A stretch of 64,000 nucleotides of DNA from Ectorhizobium quercum (GCF_026552795.1 NZ_JANFPI010000012.1:1-64000), one strand, 5' to 3'; shown: positions 1-9,260, numbered from the stretch's first letter. The notes: generated by a model not told the origin, from the sequence alone. Translations and numbers: made by a program.

Positions 1-1030
1 GCGCGGACTGCAACTTCTCCGCCGAAGCGTTGAAGTCGTTGCGCACGGCGTCGAGCGTAGCCGCAAACGGCTGGGCGATGCGGTAGGACACGTCGCCGTC
101 GGACAGCTTCGAAAGGCCGGCGGCCAGGTTGTCGACGGCGAACCGGACCTCTTCGGCCTCCCGGGCCCTCTGCGCCTCGCGCTCGATGCGCTCCTTCTCC
201 GACAGGCTGCGGTTGGCTTCGGCTTCCCGTTCCAGGCGGATGCGTTCCAGCGCATTGTCGCGGAACACGGAAACTGCCTGCGCCATCTCCCCGACCTCAT
301 CCTTGCGACCGAGACCCGCAATCTCGGCCTGCGTCTCGCCACCCGCAAGCGAAAGCATCCGACCACGAAGCCGCTCAATCGGACCCGTGATCCCGCGCGA
401 CACCATGAGCAGCGACGCCAGGATGCCGGCAAGGAACACGATTCCCAATGCAATCAGCGACATCAGGATCGTGCGGTCCGTGCGTGCGGTCAGCGTTTCA
501 GATCCGTCGATCACGGCCTGCATGTTCTGCGCGTTCCAGACCCGCGAGCTTTCACGGTAAGTTTCTATGGCCGGTCCCACCTCCTGCACGGCGCGTCTGG
601 CTTCCTCCAGGCGTCCGGCCTTGCCCAGTTCGAAGACGCGGTCGGCGCGCTCGGCGGCAGTCCGGGCGAGAGCGGTCAGCTCATCGACCTTCTGCGACAT
701 GGACGGGACAAGTGTCTTGGCCGTTTCCATCCGCCTGAAATAAGTGTCGACGTCGCCCGCGTAGCGCTTTTCGACGGCGCTCGTATCCAGCGACTGCTCG
801 CGCATCTGAACGTATTCGTAGGAGGCCAGCCCAAATCCGATGATCGCGGAGTTGGCGCGGAAGGTTTCCACCGCCGCTGAGGCGTCGATGGCGATATAGT
901 TGGAATAGTCGGTGTCGGCGGCCTTGAAGTTATTCGACATGAATGCGACGCCACCGATGCCGATCAGGCAGACGGGGACGATCACGGAGAGGATCTTGGT
1001 GCGAATTCGTGCGTTTTCGAGGAAAGACAT
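1..1030 (-). CDS. Methyl-accepting chemotaxis protein, 3' end outside window
   Basis: N-terminal part (about 343 residues) of a membrane chemoreceptor read on the minus strand; the gene runs off the left edge before the signalling domain. It starts at ATG 1030 (MSFLENARIRTKIL). A first membrane helix lies at about residues 12-32, then a short periplasmic region of about 150 residues, a second helix (about 185-210), a HAMP domain and a charged helical stretch (EKERIEREAQRAREAEE) leading to a second HAMP-like segment. The N terminus closely resembles that of the chemoreceptor at 23678-25573 (MSFLQNAAIKTKIL), so the two are paralogues with the same architecture. The periplasmic part differs more, suggesting a different ligand. 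The ligand is unknown. Confidence in the family is high because the HAMP and linker order matches the complete paralogue. Confidence 0.88.
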   Translation of the reverse strand, partial: MSFLENARIRTKILSVIVPVCLIGIGGVAFMSNNFKAADTDYSNYIAIDASAAVETFRANSAIIGFGLASYEYVQMREQSLDTSAVEKRYAGDVDTYFRRMETAKTLVPSMSQKVDELTALARTAAERADRVFELGKAGRLEEARRAVQEVGPAIETYRESSRVWNAQNMQAVIDGSETLTARTDRTILMSLIALGIVFLAGILASLLMVSRGITGPIERLRGRMLSLAGGETQAEIAGLGRKDEVGEMAQAVSVFRDNALERIRLEREAEANRSLSEKERIEREAQRAREAEEVRFAVDNLAAGLSKLSDGDVSYRIAQPFAATLDAVRNDFNASAEKLQSA

Positions 1031-1438
1031 GCGTGCCTCATATGAAGATATCGATCCGTGCCTTCTCCCCGTGTCGGAAAGCAACGGAACGTCGGAAGTC
1101 GGACATTCACGGTATGCGCCCACTCATTGGACGATGACGAAAGGGACATCCCTTTCTCGCGCTGCTCGTATTGCCTCCGGCCAGACGCTGCCGCCACGCT
1201 CCATTCGGCATGAATCCGTAACGTAATGCTGCGGTTTTTCTATCTGAAGGCAAGAAACGACCAGACCGCTTCGGGCGCTGGCAAGAAGACATGAAACGGT
1301 TAGCCTCGCGCTTCTTTCCTGCCCCCTTTTTGATCGGGAGTTAATCAAGGCAGCATACCCGGCTATGCTTAAAAGGTTACTAAGCCGCAGAACCTGCCCG
1401 GCGGGCGGTTGGCGCCTTCTTCGCAAACGTACCGTCGT
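1031..1438. other. Intergenic region with a perfect inverted repeat
   Basis: About 400 bp between the chemoreceptor start (1030) and the end of the hydrolase gene (1439). No convincing coding sequence. It holds a perfect 7-bp inverted repeat with a 2-bp centre at 1141-1156 (AAAGGGA-CA-TCCCTTT), a plausible operator or short hairpin upstream of the chemoreceptor. A short GC-rich hairpin (CCCG/CGGG) near 1397-1406 may mark the end of the hydrolase transcript but has no clear T-run. Confidence 0.4.
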
Positions 1439-2791
1439 TCAGAAGCGCCCGGGCGCGGCGAGCCATCGATCGATGTGGTCGTAGGTCGTCTTCAGCGTGT
1501 CGCCGAACGCGCCCTCGGTCTTCTCGCATTCCTTGCAGGTCGTGTAGAGATGGCCGGCGCCCTCGACGAAGGCGATGGACTTGTCGGCGCTTGCCGCGTT
1601 CTCGTAGATCATTTCCGCCGCCAGATATTCCCACCCAGCAGTCATGCCCATCGCCAGCAACGGCGCGGAGATCTTCTGCACGCTGCCGATCGGCGTCGTA
1701 TAGCTCGATTGCCAGTCGACGCCGCGAATGCTGTCGGCATCGTAGGAAAAGTCCGGGCCGACGCGCACCGAATAGGTGCTGAGGAATGTCTTCACGGTCG
1801 TCCTCAGCGCGCCCTCCCGGAACGATCGCGTCATCAGCGCGGTATTTTGCGGCACGCGCACGCTGCGGACGATTTCGGTCGTCGAACTGCCGTCCTTGTG
1901 CAGCAGGGGCCGGGGCTTGCTCGTATGCGACAGAAGCGAAATGTCCTGCGCATAGAGCTTGTTGTTCGGCGCGCTGTAATTCGCCCCCGGCACGGTGAAG
2001 GGCTCGTCGTCGGCGAAGCGTCCATGCCCGGATTCTATAGCGGCAAGGCGTGCAAGGGCGGCGTCGATGAGGCGCGTATTGCGCTGTCCGACCGCTTTCT
2101 GGAAGGAGGCGACGAAGTCGCGGCTATAATGCGAGCCTTCGGCGTCGAAACCGTTCTTCGGATCGAACAGGTCGAAATCCGGATTGAAGGCCTGACCGCT
2201 CGCCTCGTCCACGACCGCCGGATCGAGGCTGAACAGCACCATGCCACCAAGGCCGTAATTGGCGTCGACCAGCATCAGCCCGTCGGCAGGGGTGAGACCC
2301 GCAACGCTGTCCGGGCATTTGAGGATCTTTTCCGGCCCCTGGCAGGCCTTCAGCCCGTTTTCGGCAATGTTCTGGTAGGCCGCCATCAGCGCGCCGCCGC
2401 CGCTGTGGCCGAGCAGCACGACCTTGCGCACATCGCCGCGATTGCGCAGGTAATCGACGCCGAGCTTCGCCTCGATCAGCATTTTATCGATACCGATATC
2501 GCTGCCGGAGCCGCTCTTGCCAGTCGAATTATTGGCGCACAGCACCCGGTAGCCGCGTTGCGAAAGCTCGGTGCAGGCGGAAAATTGCAGATAATCCCCG
2601 CCGGCATGCATGACGAAAACCGCAATCGCACTCTTGTCGCCCGGGTTCGCTGGTTCGTAAAGAACGGCGGGAACGCCGGTGCCCAGCTTCACGAAAGCCG
2701 TTTTCGGCGGAGCGGCCTGCGCCTGCGCGATTGCCGGCAGCGTCACGCCGAGGGCAAGGCTGAAAACCGCGGCAATCGTCTTGATCATCAT
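1439..2791 (-). CDS. Exported alpha/beta-hydrolase
   Basis: A 450-residue exported hydrolase. The N terminus is a Sec-type signal peptide with likely cleavage after AQA (about residue 26). An oxyanion-loop-like HAGGDY (62-67) and a nucleophile elbow GHSGGG with Ser130 mark the alpha/beta-hydrolase fold; a late Gly-His (GAGHLY, about residue 418) is a candidate catalytic histidine. Several cysteines, including a CKECEK pair near the C terminus, could form disulfides in the periplasm. It is the last gene of a minus-strand run of secreted hydrolases and lies 39 bp after the tannase-like gene. Two adjacent ATG codons (2791, 2788) can serve as start; the ribosome site is weak. Substrate unknown: an ester or lipid is likely from the fold, but this is inference. 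Confidence 0.8.
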   Translation of the reverse strand: MMIKTIAAVFSLALGVTLPAIAQAQAAPPKTAFVKLGTGVPAVLYEPANPGDKSAIAVFVMHAGGDYLQFSACTELSQRGYRVLCANNSTGKSGSGSDIGIDKMLIEAKLGVDYLRNRGDVRKVVLLGHSGGGALMAAYQNIAENGLKACQGPEKILKCPDSVAGLTPADGLMLVDANYGLGGMVLFSLDPAVVDEASGQAFNPDFDLFDPKNGFDAEGSHYSRDFVASFQKAVGQRNTRLIDAALARLAAIESGHGRFADDEPFTVPGANYSAPNNKLYAQDISLLSHTSKPRPLLHKDGSSTTEIVRSVRVPQNTALMTRSFREGALRTTVKTFLSTYSVRVGPDFSYDADSIRGVDWQSSYTTPIGSVQKISAPLLAMGMTAGWEYLAAEMIYENAASADKSIAFVEGAGHLYTTCKECEKTEGAFGDTLKTTYDHIDRWLAAPGRF

Positions 2792-2830
2792 GCAGGCACC
2801 CTTCGATGGGAATGGAGGTTCGTCGAGAGA

Positions 2831-4558
2831 TCAGTCGTCGGTCGGCGTGTAGGGACCGAACAGGTCCGCTCCCGGCCAGTCGCGCAGCGGCACGACCCCG
2901 GCCGGACCGCCCTTTTCCCAGTTCGCCGCCTCGGTCACGTCGCCCGTGCCCGTGTACCGCGCGACGGCGGGCCAAGGATAGACCGGCCGGGTCATCGCAG
3001 GCAACGTCGAGGCGCGCGGCGGCCGGTTTCCACCGTGCTGCGGGGCCTCGCCCTTGCCGTCGAAATCGGGGGCACCGAAGCTGCTCGCCTCCGAAGCCGA
3101 GCGGGTGATGATCACGTCGGGCGCGCTGCCGCCTTCGACCCAGGCCATCATCGCCGACAGGAGATCGAGGTTCGCCGGACCTTCGCCATTGCCGCAATGT
3201 CCGACGCCCGGTAGCAGGTAGAGGCGTTCGAAACCCGCCACGGTGTCCGCGCCCAGATGGGCCTCCAGAGCCTTGTGATAGGCCAGCGTATTGGCCGGCG
3301 CGATATGCGGATCGGCCAGGCCGTGCCAGAGGATCAGCTTGCCGCCCTTTTCGGCGAAGGCGGAAAGATCTGCATTCGTCGCATCGAACAGCGGGTGGCG
3401 CGGGCGCAGGGCATCGAGCGTCGCCTCGGTGAATGCCAGGTCGGCCAGCGTGAAGGCATCGCCCTTGGGTTCGGGAAACGCCAGCGTGCGCAGCACCGGC
3501 AGCGCGGCCATTTCGCTCATCAGGCGGCCATCGGCGCTGTCGGCGACATAGACGCCCTGCCATTCCAGTTCCGAACCGTAAAGTGGCTGGCCGGCGGTCA
3601 GGAAGGCGCCGGTCTGCGGATCGCGCGGGCCTTCGTAGAATTTCCGCGCCACCTCGGCTTCAGCCCGGGTCAGGCAGGCGGAGGTGTCTGCCGCTTCTTC
3701 CGCGCAGACGATCTCCGACAGGTCGAAGCGGCAGGCGGCCGGATCGGCGATCAGCCCGTCCTCGGCCCCGTCGAGGGCATCGCAGGCGGAAACGACCGCG
3801 CGATGCAGGACCGGCAGTTTGTCCGAGGTCAGGATCACCCTGCCCTCCGCGTCCGTGTTCGAGACCGCCTGCCAGCCGTGATAAAGCGTGTTCTGCACCT
3901 GAAACAGCATGGCCGGAGCGCCGGCGATGATGCCGTCGAAATCCTCCGGGAAGCGCTGCGCCTCCATCAGCGCCTCGCGGCCTCCGTCGGAGCAGCCGTT
4001 GAAATAGGAATAGCGCTCCGTCTGTCCGTAGAAGGTGTGGATCAGCGCCCGCACGGCGGCGGCGGTCAGATGCTGGGCGCGGAAGGCGAAATCCTGCCGC
4101 TTCTGCGCGTCGAGGCCCCAGTCGGCCTCGCGACCATCATGGCCCATGTCGGTTGCGGCCATGACGAAGCCGCCGTCGCTCAGCACCCGGCAGCCGTCCG
4201 AGGCGCCGGAGCGCAGCGTGATCGAGCCGCACAGCCCGCCGCAGCCGACCTGAAGATAACGCTGCGTCCAGCTTTCGGTGGGCAGCAGCGCCTGAAAGTG
4301 GATGGCCGGCGCAAGCAACCCCTCGACCGAGCAGACGGGAATGCCGTCGCTGGTGGTCTCGCTTGCCGAGGTGACGGCGCTACCCTCCCCGCCGATCGCA
4401 GTCAGGTCGACACCGGAAAGCGCGGCGCAGGAGATGACGGGCGCGACCGCAGGCAGATCGGCGGGTCCGGCCGTCTGCGCAAGAAGCTGAACCGGCATGG
4501 CGAGCACGAGGGTCAATCCCGCGGCGAACCGTCGAAAGACGGAAATTCCGATGATCAT
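2831..4558 (-). CDS. Tannase/feruloyl esterase family protein
   Basis: A 575-residue exported esterase. The start at ATG 4558 is chosen because AGGAGG lies 7 bp upstream and a signal peptide (MIIGISVFRRFAAG...LLAQ) follows at once. The tannase/feruloyl-esterase signature is clear: nucleophile Ser190 next to Cys189 (NGCSDGG), an acidic residue Asp416 (HGLADPH) and His454 next to Cys455 (GVGHCGNGEG). In this family the two cysteines form a disulfide joining Ser and His. CDALDGAEDGLI (about 259-270) matches the family's calcium-binding loop. The family cleaves galloyl, feruloyl or related aromatic esters, and also MHET in PET breakdown. It sits between the multicopper oxidase and the alpha/beta-hydrolase, so aromatic esters from plant material are a reasonable substrate guess. 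All catalytic residues are present. Confidence 0.92.
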   Translation of the reverse strand: MIIGISVFRRFAAGLTLVLAMPVQLLAQTAGPADLPAVAPVISCAALSGVDLTAIGGEGSAVTSASETTSDGIPVCSVEGLLAPAIHFQALLPTESWTQRYLQVGCGGLCGSITLRSGASDGCRVLSDGGFVMAATDMGHDGREADWGLDAQKRQDFAFRAQHLTAAAVRALIHTFYGQTERYSYFNGCSDGGREALMEAQRFPEDFDGIIAGAPAMLFQVQNTLYHGWQAVSNTDAEGRVILTSDKLPVLHRAVVSACDALDGAEDGLIADPAACRFDLSEIVCAEEAADTSACLTRAEAEVARKFYEGPRDPQTGAFLTAGQPLYGSELEWQGVYVADSADGRLMSEMAALPVLRTLAFPEPKGDAFTLADLAFTEATLDALRPRHPLFDATNADLSAFAEKGGKLILWHGLADPHIAPANTLAYHKALEAHLGADTVAGFERLYLLPGVGHCGNGEGPANLDLLSAMMAWVEGGSAPDVIITRSASEASSFGAPDFDGKGEAPQHGGNRPPRASTLPAMTRPVYPWPAVARYTGTGDVTEAANWEKGGPAGVVPLRDWPGADLFGPYTPTDD

Positions 4559-4613
4559 GTGCAATCCTCCTGTGCGCGATCCTCGCCGCCAGATGGTCAT
4601 GGAAGGCCCGGCC

Positions 4614-6047
4614 TCAGGCCTCCGAGAAGCAGATCGGCCCGTAAAGCCGCTCCAGCTCGGCCCGTTTGCGGGCTTCGTCCGGGTTCCTCGACACGACGAA
4701 ATTCATCATCATCCCGTGGTCCTCGTGTTCGAGCTTGTGGCAATGCAACAGGTAGCGCCCTTCATAGACGTCGAAACGCACGAGAACATCCACCGTCTCG
4801 TGCGTGCGCACGTTCACCGTATCCTTCCAGCCGCGTTCCCACGGGCGGACGGCACGGACACCGCCGTTCGGCACCGTTCCCTCCAGCACCTGAAAATGCG
4901 CGCCGTGGACATGGATGGGGTGCGGCGCTCCGCGCGCGCTGGCGAAGCGCCACCGTTCCACGGCGCCGAAGGGCACGATGAAATCGATCCGGTTCATCTC
5001 GTAGACTTCGCCGTTGATCCGTTCGTTTTCCTGAAACACGAACGTCCGGTCGGGCTCGCCGGAATGGACGAGCGTCTCGATCTCCGAAAGATGGCCGGGG
5101 ATTTCCCAGCCCGTTTCCGGCCCTTCAGTCACCTCGATTTCCAGCATGGGCCAGCCGGCGGCGTTGCAGTTCAGCCCGACCGTCGCACCCGGCTCGAAGC
5201 CGCGCAGGTCCATCAGCACGTCGACCCTCTCGCCGGGCGCCATCTCGATTTCGTCCACCGGCTGAGGTGTGTCGATCAGTCCGCCGTCATTGCCGATCAC
5301 CGTCAGCGCGGCTTGCGAGCGCAACCGGAACACCCGCGCATTGGCGCCGTTGAGGATGCGCAGCCGGGCAAAACCGCGCGCAAGCGTCGTGCGCGGCCAG
5401 GCGACGCCGTTAACCATCGGCACCTCGCCCTCCGTCCCGGCGATGTCGGCGACGTAGCCGAACATCCCGCCGGCGGCGGACTGGGCGTCGCGGATGACGA
5501 GGAACAGCTCCTGATCGCCCGACGGCAGGCCGAGCGCCGCTTCCTCCTCGTCCTCGATCACGAAGAAACCGGCAAGGCCATACCAGGCCTGCGCCGCCGT
5601 CGTGCCGTGCGGATGGGGGTGATACCAGTTGAGCCCGGCGCGCTGCCGGATCGGGAAGGCATAGTCACGCCCTGACCCCGCCGCGATCTCGTCGTGCGGC
5701 TGGCCGTCCATGTCCTGAGGGGCGACCAGACCGTGCCAGTGGACCGTGGTGGGCTGGTCCATCAGGTTCTCGACGCGGCGGGCGAAAGCGTCCCCGTTGC
5801 GAAGCCGGATGGTCGGCCCCGGAATGCCGCCATTGTAGCCGAAACCCTCCTGCCCGCCGCTGAAGACGGCCCGCCCGGCCCGCAACGGCTCGTCCGCATC
5901 CAGAAGCCGCGCGCGCGGCAGCGGCGGCCGGACCTCGGGCGGTCCGGCAGCGGCCAGCGCCCGCGCACCTCCGGTCGCGGCAAGGCCGGCGAGCACCCCG
6001 CCGCCGCCCAGAAGGGCAAGCGCACCGCGCCGTGATATCCGAACCAT
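4614..6047 (-). CDS. Tat-exported multicopper oxidase
   Basis: A 477-residue copper oxidase of the CueO/SufI/laccase-like group. The start at 6047 opens a twin-arginine signal (RISRRGALALLGGGG). All four copper-binding segments are visible: HWHG (103-106), HPHPHG (143-148), HPIHVHG (376-382) and HCHKLEHEDHGMM (435-447), so the type 1 and trinuclear sites look intact, with Met446 as likely axial ligand. No CueO-type methionine-rich insert is seen, so a role in phenol oxidation rather than copper resistance alone is possible. It lies 65 bp downstream of a Tat-exported esterase and 55 bp upstream of a tannase-like gene, within one minus-strand run. It would oxidise phenolics or metal ions in the periplasm with reduction of oxygen to water. 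Substrate not determinable. Confidence 0.94.
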   Translation of the reverse strand: MVRISRRGALALLGGGGVLAGLAATGGARALAAAGPPEVRPPLPRARLLDADEPLRAGRAVFSGGQEGFGYNGGIPGPTIRLRNGDAFARRVENLMDQPTTVHWHGLVAPQDMDGQPHDEIAAGSGRDYAFPIRQRAGLNWYHPHPHGTTAAQAWYGLAGFFVIEDEEEAALGLPSGDQELFLVIRDAQSAAGGMFGYVADIAGTEGEVPMVNGVAWPRTTLARGFARLRILNGANARVFRLRSQAALTVIGNDGGLIDTPQPVDEIEMAPGERVDVLMDLRGFEPGATVGLNCNAAGWPMLEIEVTEGPETGWEIPGHLSEIETLVHSGEPDRTFVFQENERINGEVYEMNRIDFIVPFGAVERWRFASARGAPHPIHVHGAHFQVLEGTVPNGGVRAVRPWERGWKDTVNVRTHETVDVLVRFDVYEGRYLLHCHKLEHEDHGMMMNFVVSRNPDEARKRAELERLYGPICFSEA

Positions 6048-6112
6048 TTCAAACCTCGTCTTTCGTATTTCGTCTGCCGACCCGCACCGCTGCGCACGCC
6101 GGCGGGCCGGAC

Positions 6113-7462
6113 TTACCTGCTCTGCCTGAATATCCATTCGCGAATGGGTTCGATGGTGTAGGCGATGCGCCATGTGTTGCGGTGGCCGCTGGCGCCGGCG
6201 GCAGATTCGCCCTCGGGAATGACCGTGCCGGGGGCGAAGGTCACATAGTTGATCGGGCTGCCCTCGGCATCGATCTCGTCGAAGGCGGTGCGGAATTCTT
6301 CGGGCGTCCACCGCGCATCCCAGGTCGCGCGGCTGATCGTCGCCCCTTCCGCTTCGAGAACCTCGGTGATGGCGTTCTGGCCGGGAAAGGCCTTGGCGTC
6401 GTCCTGCGACACCAGAATCCACAGCTTGTTCTTCGCGATGGGCCGGACCAGTTCGGGACCCCATTGCCCGGCGACGAGGAAGGAGGCGGCGAAGAAATCG
6501 GGATATTTGATGTTCATGGCAATCGACATCATGCAGCCGCCCGACTGGCCAGTCGTGTAGAGCCGGTTCGTGTCGATGCTGTATTCGCCGGCCAGCGTCT
6601 TGATGAGGTTGATCGTGGCGTCGAGCGCGTCCGAAGTATGTGAATCGTCATCGGCGATGATCTCGGCGAATTGCGGCGCCAGCACGAAGGCTGGCCGCGC
6701 GGCCTGATCCTCCGGACTCGCCCACACGACCGCGCCGAGGCCCTGGAACAGGGTCGTGCGCGTCTGATCGCTCGTCGCGCCCGCGTCATGCATGAACAGC
6801 ACCAGCGGATAGGAGGTGCCGGCATCGTAGTTCTTCGGCACGAAGAGATTGTAGCGCAGCAGCTTGCCCGTTTCCGGGTCGTTGAATTCGAGCTGCCGGA
6901 AATCGTCGACGATCAGGTTCTCGATCTTTGTCGTTTCGAAGGCGCTGTCGCTCGCCTCGACGACGTGGCCGTCCGCCAGCGTCACCGGGCCGGATTGCAC
7001 GACGGTCGCGCTGGCGGGCGGATAGGTCGTATCGTAGGTGGGGATATCCCCCGCCTGACCCGGACCGCCACGGCCACCCCCACCGCCGGGACCGCCGCCG
7101 TTGCCGCCCTGCCCGCCGATCTTCTCGGCCAGTGCGGCGTTCGCATCCGCCGGCGAAAGGGCGACGATGACGAAGGCGCCCTCGTCCGCCCGGTCCGCCG
7201 GATCGGCGGAGGTGCTGGCGAAGACCTGTGTGACGGTCCGCCCCTCGACCGTAAAGCTGTCGGCGGAAAGACCCGTGCCATCGACCGGCGCGTCGTATTC
7301 CACCGCCACGGCCGTCAGCTTCGCGCCCTCCCCGAAGACCTCGGTGACGGCAGTGACGGATTTCGCATGGCCGTGCGCGTCATGAGCGAAGGCCGGCACG
7401 CCGACGGTCGCAAGCGCGGCGGCGCCCGAACCCATGATCAGAAAATCCCTGCGGGAGTGCAT
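6113..7462 (-). CDS. Tat-exported PHB-depolymerase-like esterase
   Basis: A 449-residue exported esterase. Start ATG 7462 is preferred because AAGGAG lies 9 bp upstream and a twin-arginine signal (HSRRDFLIMG) follows; a TTG further upstream is in frame but lacks a site. After the signal comes an Ig-like esterase N-terminal domain (about 35-112), a glycine-rich linker (117-138, mostly Gly) and an alpha/beta-hydrolase domain. Visible catalytic elements are the oxyanion region FMHDAG (223-228), nucleophile Ser307 (GQSGGC), an aspartate near 354 and His427 (SGHRNTW). The family includes poly(3-hydroxybutyrate) depolymerases, feruloyl esterases and polyester hydrolases. It follows the ceramidase-like gene by 14 bp. 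The Gly-rich linker is unusually pure and probably flexible. Precise substrate unknown. Confidence 0.87.
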   Translation of the reverse strand: MHSRRDFLIMGSGAAALATVGVPAFAHDAHGHAKSVTAVTEVFGEGAKLTAVAVEYDAPVDGTGLSADSFTVEGRTVTQVFASTSADPADRADEGAFVIVALSPADANAALAEKIGGQGGNGGGPGGGGGRGGPGQAGDIPTYDTTYPPASATVVQSGPVTLADGHVVEASDSAFETTKIENLIVDDFRQLEFNDPETGKLLRYNLFVPKNYDAGTSYPLVLFMHDAGATSDQTRTTLFQGLGAVVWASPEDQAARPAFVLAPQFAEIIADDDSHTSDALDATINLIKTLAGEYSIDTNRLYTTGQSGGCMMSIAMNIKYPDFFAASFLVAGQWGPELVRPIAKNKLWILVSQDDAKAFPGQNAITEVLEAEGATISRATWDARWTPEEFRTAFDEIDAEGSPINYVTFAPGTVIPEGESAAGASGHRNTWRIAYTIEPIREWIFRQSR

Positions 7463-7476
7463 GGCATTGGTCTCCT

Positions 7477-8835
7477 TCAATTTCCGGCCTCTTTCATTCG
7501 GTTGATATGCTCGATGATGCCGGAGGCCGCAGCCTCCGCCGCGCCTTTGGCAAAGGGTGCGCTGCGCGCCTCGTAGGTGAAACGGTCGTAGCCTTGCGCG
7601 TCCGGCATGTACTTGGCCGCGCCATCGACCATCGTCGCGACAAGGGTCAGGGCAAACGGCGAGCTTTCCCTGATCCGCGCGCCGATGCTGGCGGAAAGCT
7701 CCGGCTGGACGCCGACCAGAACGACGTCACCAAGGCGCATGAGCACGATCGGAACCTCGACCGTGCCGCCCGGCTCGTAATCAAAGGATGTGACCGGCCC
7801 CTTGGGCGCATTGCGCGGCGAGAAGACCTGAGCGGCGACCTCAATGCTTTCCCGCCGGATTTCGAGCGCCGGCACCGGACCCGCCTCGATCCCTCCGGCC
7901 ACCCGCACCGCCTCGCCGCCCAGCCTTTCGCCAAGCAGATCGACCAGCGTGAACCCGGCCTCGTGAATATCGCTCCGCCCGACGCTGCCGTCTTCAGCGA
8001 CGACATGGCGGCTGGCCTGAAGATAGGGCGCCTGATCACCCGCCGCCCCGACCAGGAACAGCGCCACCGTATCGGCACCGAAATGCGCCTCGACATGACG
8101 CGCGGCCGCGCCGGCGAGATCGGCCGTGATCAGTCGGCCGCCCTCTGCGCGCTCGGAACCGTCCATGATCGAGGATTGCACGGCGAAGTTCATCAGGATC
8201 GCCAGCGGCCTGCCGTCGAGGCGGTCGATGCGCAGCACGCCGAGGGTAGGGTCGGAATATCCGGCGTCGTTGGCACCGAGCCACCAGCCGGACGGCGTTT
8301 CCACATCGCGGTTGACGTTTACCCGGCTGATGCCCTGCCCGAAGCCCAGCGTCGCCGGCTGCAAGACGGAAGCCGCCTGCGTCGCAGCCGTGTGGACCGC
8401 CGCATCGAACGCCTGTAGCGCGGCATCGTTGGAGGCGGTGTCGCTGCCGCCCGGCGCCTGCCCGGGCGCAAAGACATGCGGCGCGGAAAAGGTATGGCTG
8501 GCGCAGACGATGGCGTTGCCGGCTTCGACGCCCGCGACCTCGCCGAGGATCGCCTTGAAGCGGGCAATCACCGCATCGGAGATCGAGGTCAGGTCCACCA
8601 CGGCAATCGCCAGACGCGCCGCGCCGCCATCCAGCAACAGGACGCGGACCGCCAGCGGATCGCGCTCCCCGGCGAACCCGTCCAGCGGAAACAGGCTCGC
8701 GTCGAAAACGACATCCGCCCGCCCCGCCCCGGCGGAGAAAGCCGGCCCGGCGTCGGCCATCGACAGGGCGGGCCCAAGCGCTACCGCCGCGCCCGCCAGC
8801 AACCCCGCGACCAGAAATTCACGCCGTGATTGCAC
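7477..8835 (-). CDS. Tat-exported neutral ceramidase-like hydrolase
   Basis: A 452-residue exported protein related to neutral/alkaline ceramidases. GTG 8835 is chosen as start: GGAGGAG lies 6 bp upstream and a twin-arginine signal (SRREFLVAG) follows immediately. Family-like segments are ASHTFSAPH (ceramidases have SHTHSGP, with a zinc-binding His), NRDVETPSGW, GAAGDQAPY and VQPELSASIG (ceramidases have PGE-(L/F)-T). The second His of HTHSGP is Phe here, so zinc binding or specificity may differ. True ceramidases are longer because of a C-terminal domain that is missing. In neutral ceramidases the family hydrolyses N-acyl sphingosine; in this setting of ester hydrolases it may act on another amide or ester. 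It heads the hydrolase run, 80 bp after the RcnB-like gene. Confidence 0.75.
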   Translation of the reverse strand: MQSRREFLVAGLLAGAAVALGPALSMADAGPAFSAGAGRADVVFDASLFPLDGFAGERDPLAVRVLLLDGGAARLAIAVVDLTSISDAVIARFKAILGEVAGVEAGNAIVCASHTFSAPHVFAPGQAPGGSDTASNDAALQAFDAAVHTAATQAASVLQPATLGFGQGISRVNVNRDVETPSGWWLGANDAGYSDPTLGVLRIDRLDGRPLAILMNFAVQSSIMDGSERAEGGRLITADLAGAAARHVEAHFGADTVALFLVGAAGDQAPYLQASRHVVAEDGSVGRSDIHEAGFTLVDLLGERLGGEAVRVAGGIEAGPVPALEIRRESIEVAAQVFSPRNAPKGPVTSFDYEPGGTVEVPIVLMRLGDVVLVGVQPELSASIGARIRESSPFALTLVATMVDGAAKYMPDAQGYDRFTYEARSAPFAKGAAEAAASGIIEHINRMKEAGN

Positions 8836-8915
8836 CCTGCTCTCCTCCACCATTCTGCCGGCCCGGTATGCAGTCAAACCGGAAACACGGGCCGGACAGG
8901 CCGGATTCCAGACGG

Positions 8916-9260
8916 TCAGTTGCCCGCGATGGCCGCGATGACGCCCGTTGCCGTGGCGACGAGAAGATACTGGTTGCCTTCCCGAACCCAGCGATGGCCC
9001 TTCGGCGGCGTCTTGAGATTATAGCGCCGGTAGTCGGTCACGGCAGCCCCCTTGCCGCTGTACTTGCCGCCCTTCTTCCAGGCGGCAGCCTTCTGCGTGG
9101 CGGCCTTCTGTTGCTGCTTCGCCGGCTGCTCGATCTTCTTGACCGGCGTCTGGCCGGCTGCGTGGGCCGCGCCGACGAGCGATCCCGCCCCGGGCGACAC
9201 CGACATGGCAACCAGCAGGATGGCCGAAAAAAGCCCGGCAGTGGGACGGGAATGCTGCAT
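8916..9260 (-). CDS. RcnB-like small periplasmic protein
   Basis: A 114-residue exported protein. Start ATG 9260 follows an AGGAAG site and opens a signal peptide (MQHSRPTAGLFSAILL..., cleavage likely after AHA). The mature part is lysine/glutamine-rich and then carries the RcnB signature: DYRRYNLKTPPKGHRWVREGNQYLL followed by a hydrophobic TATGVIAAI tail. RcnB proteins are small periplasmic proteins first linked to nickel/cobalt homeostasis in enterics; many copies in rhizobia have no known role. It is transcribed away from the TetR gene at 9389 and may be the first gene of the exported-hydrolase run. The motif match is good; the function is uncertain. Confidence 0.8.
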   Translation of the reverse strand: MQHSRPTAGLFSAILLVAMSVSPGAGSLVGAAHAAGQTPVKKIEQPAKQQQKAATQKAAAWKKGGKYSGKGAAVTDYRRYNLKTPPKGHRWVREGNQYLLVATATGVIAAIAGN

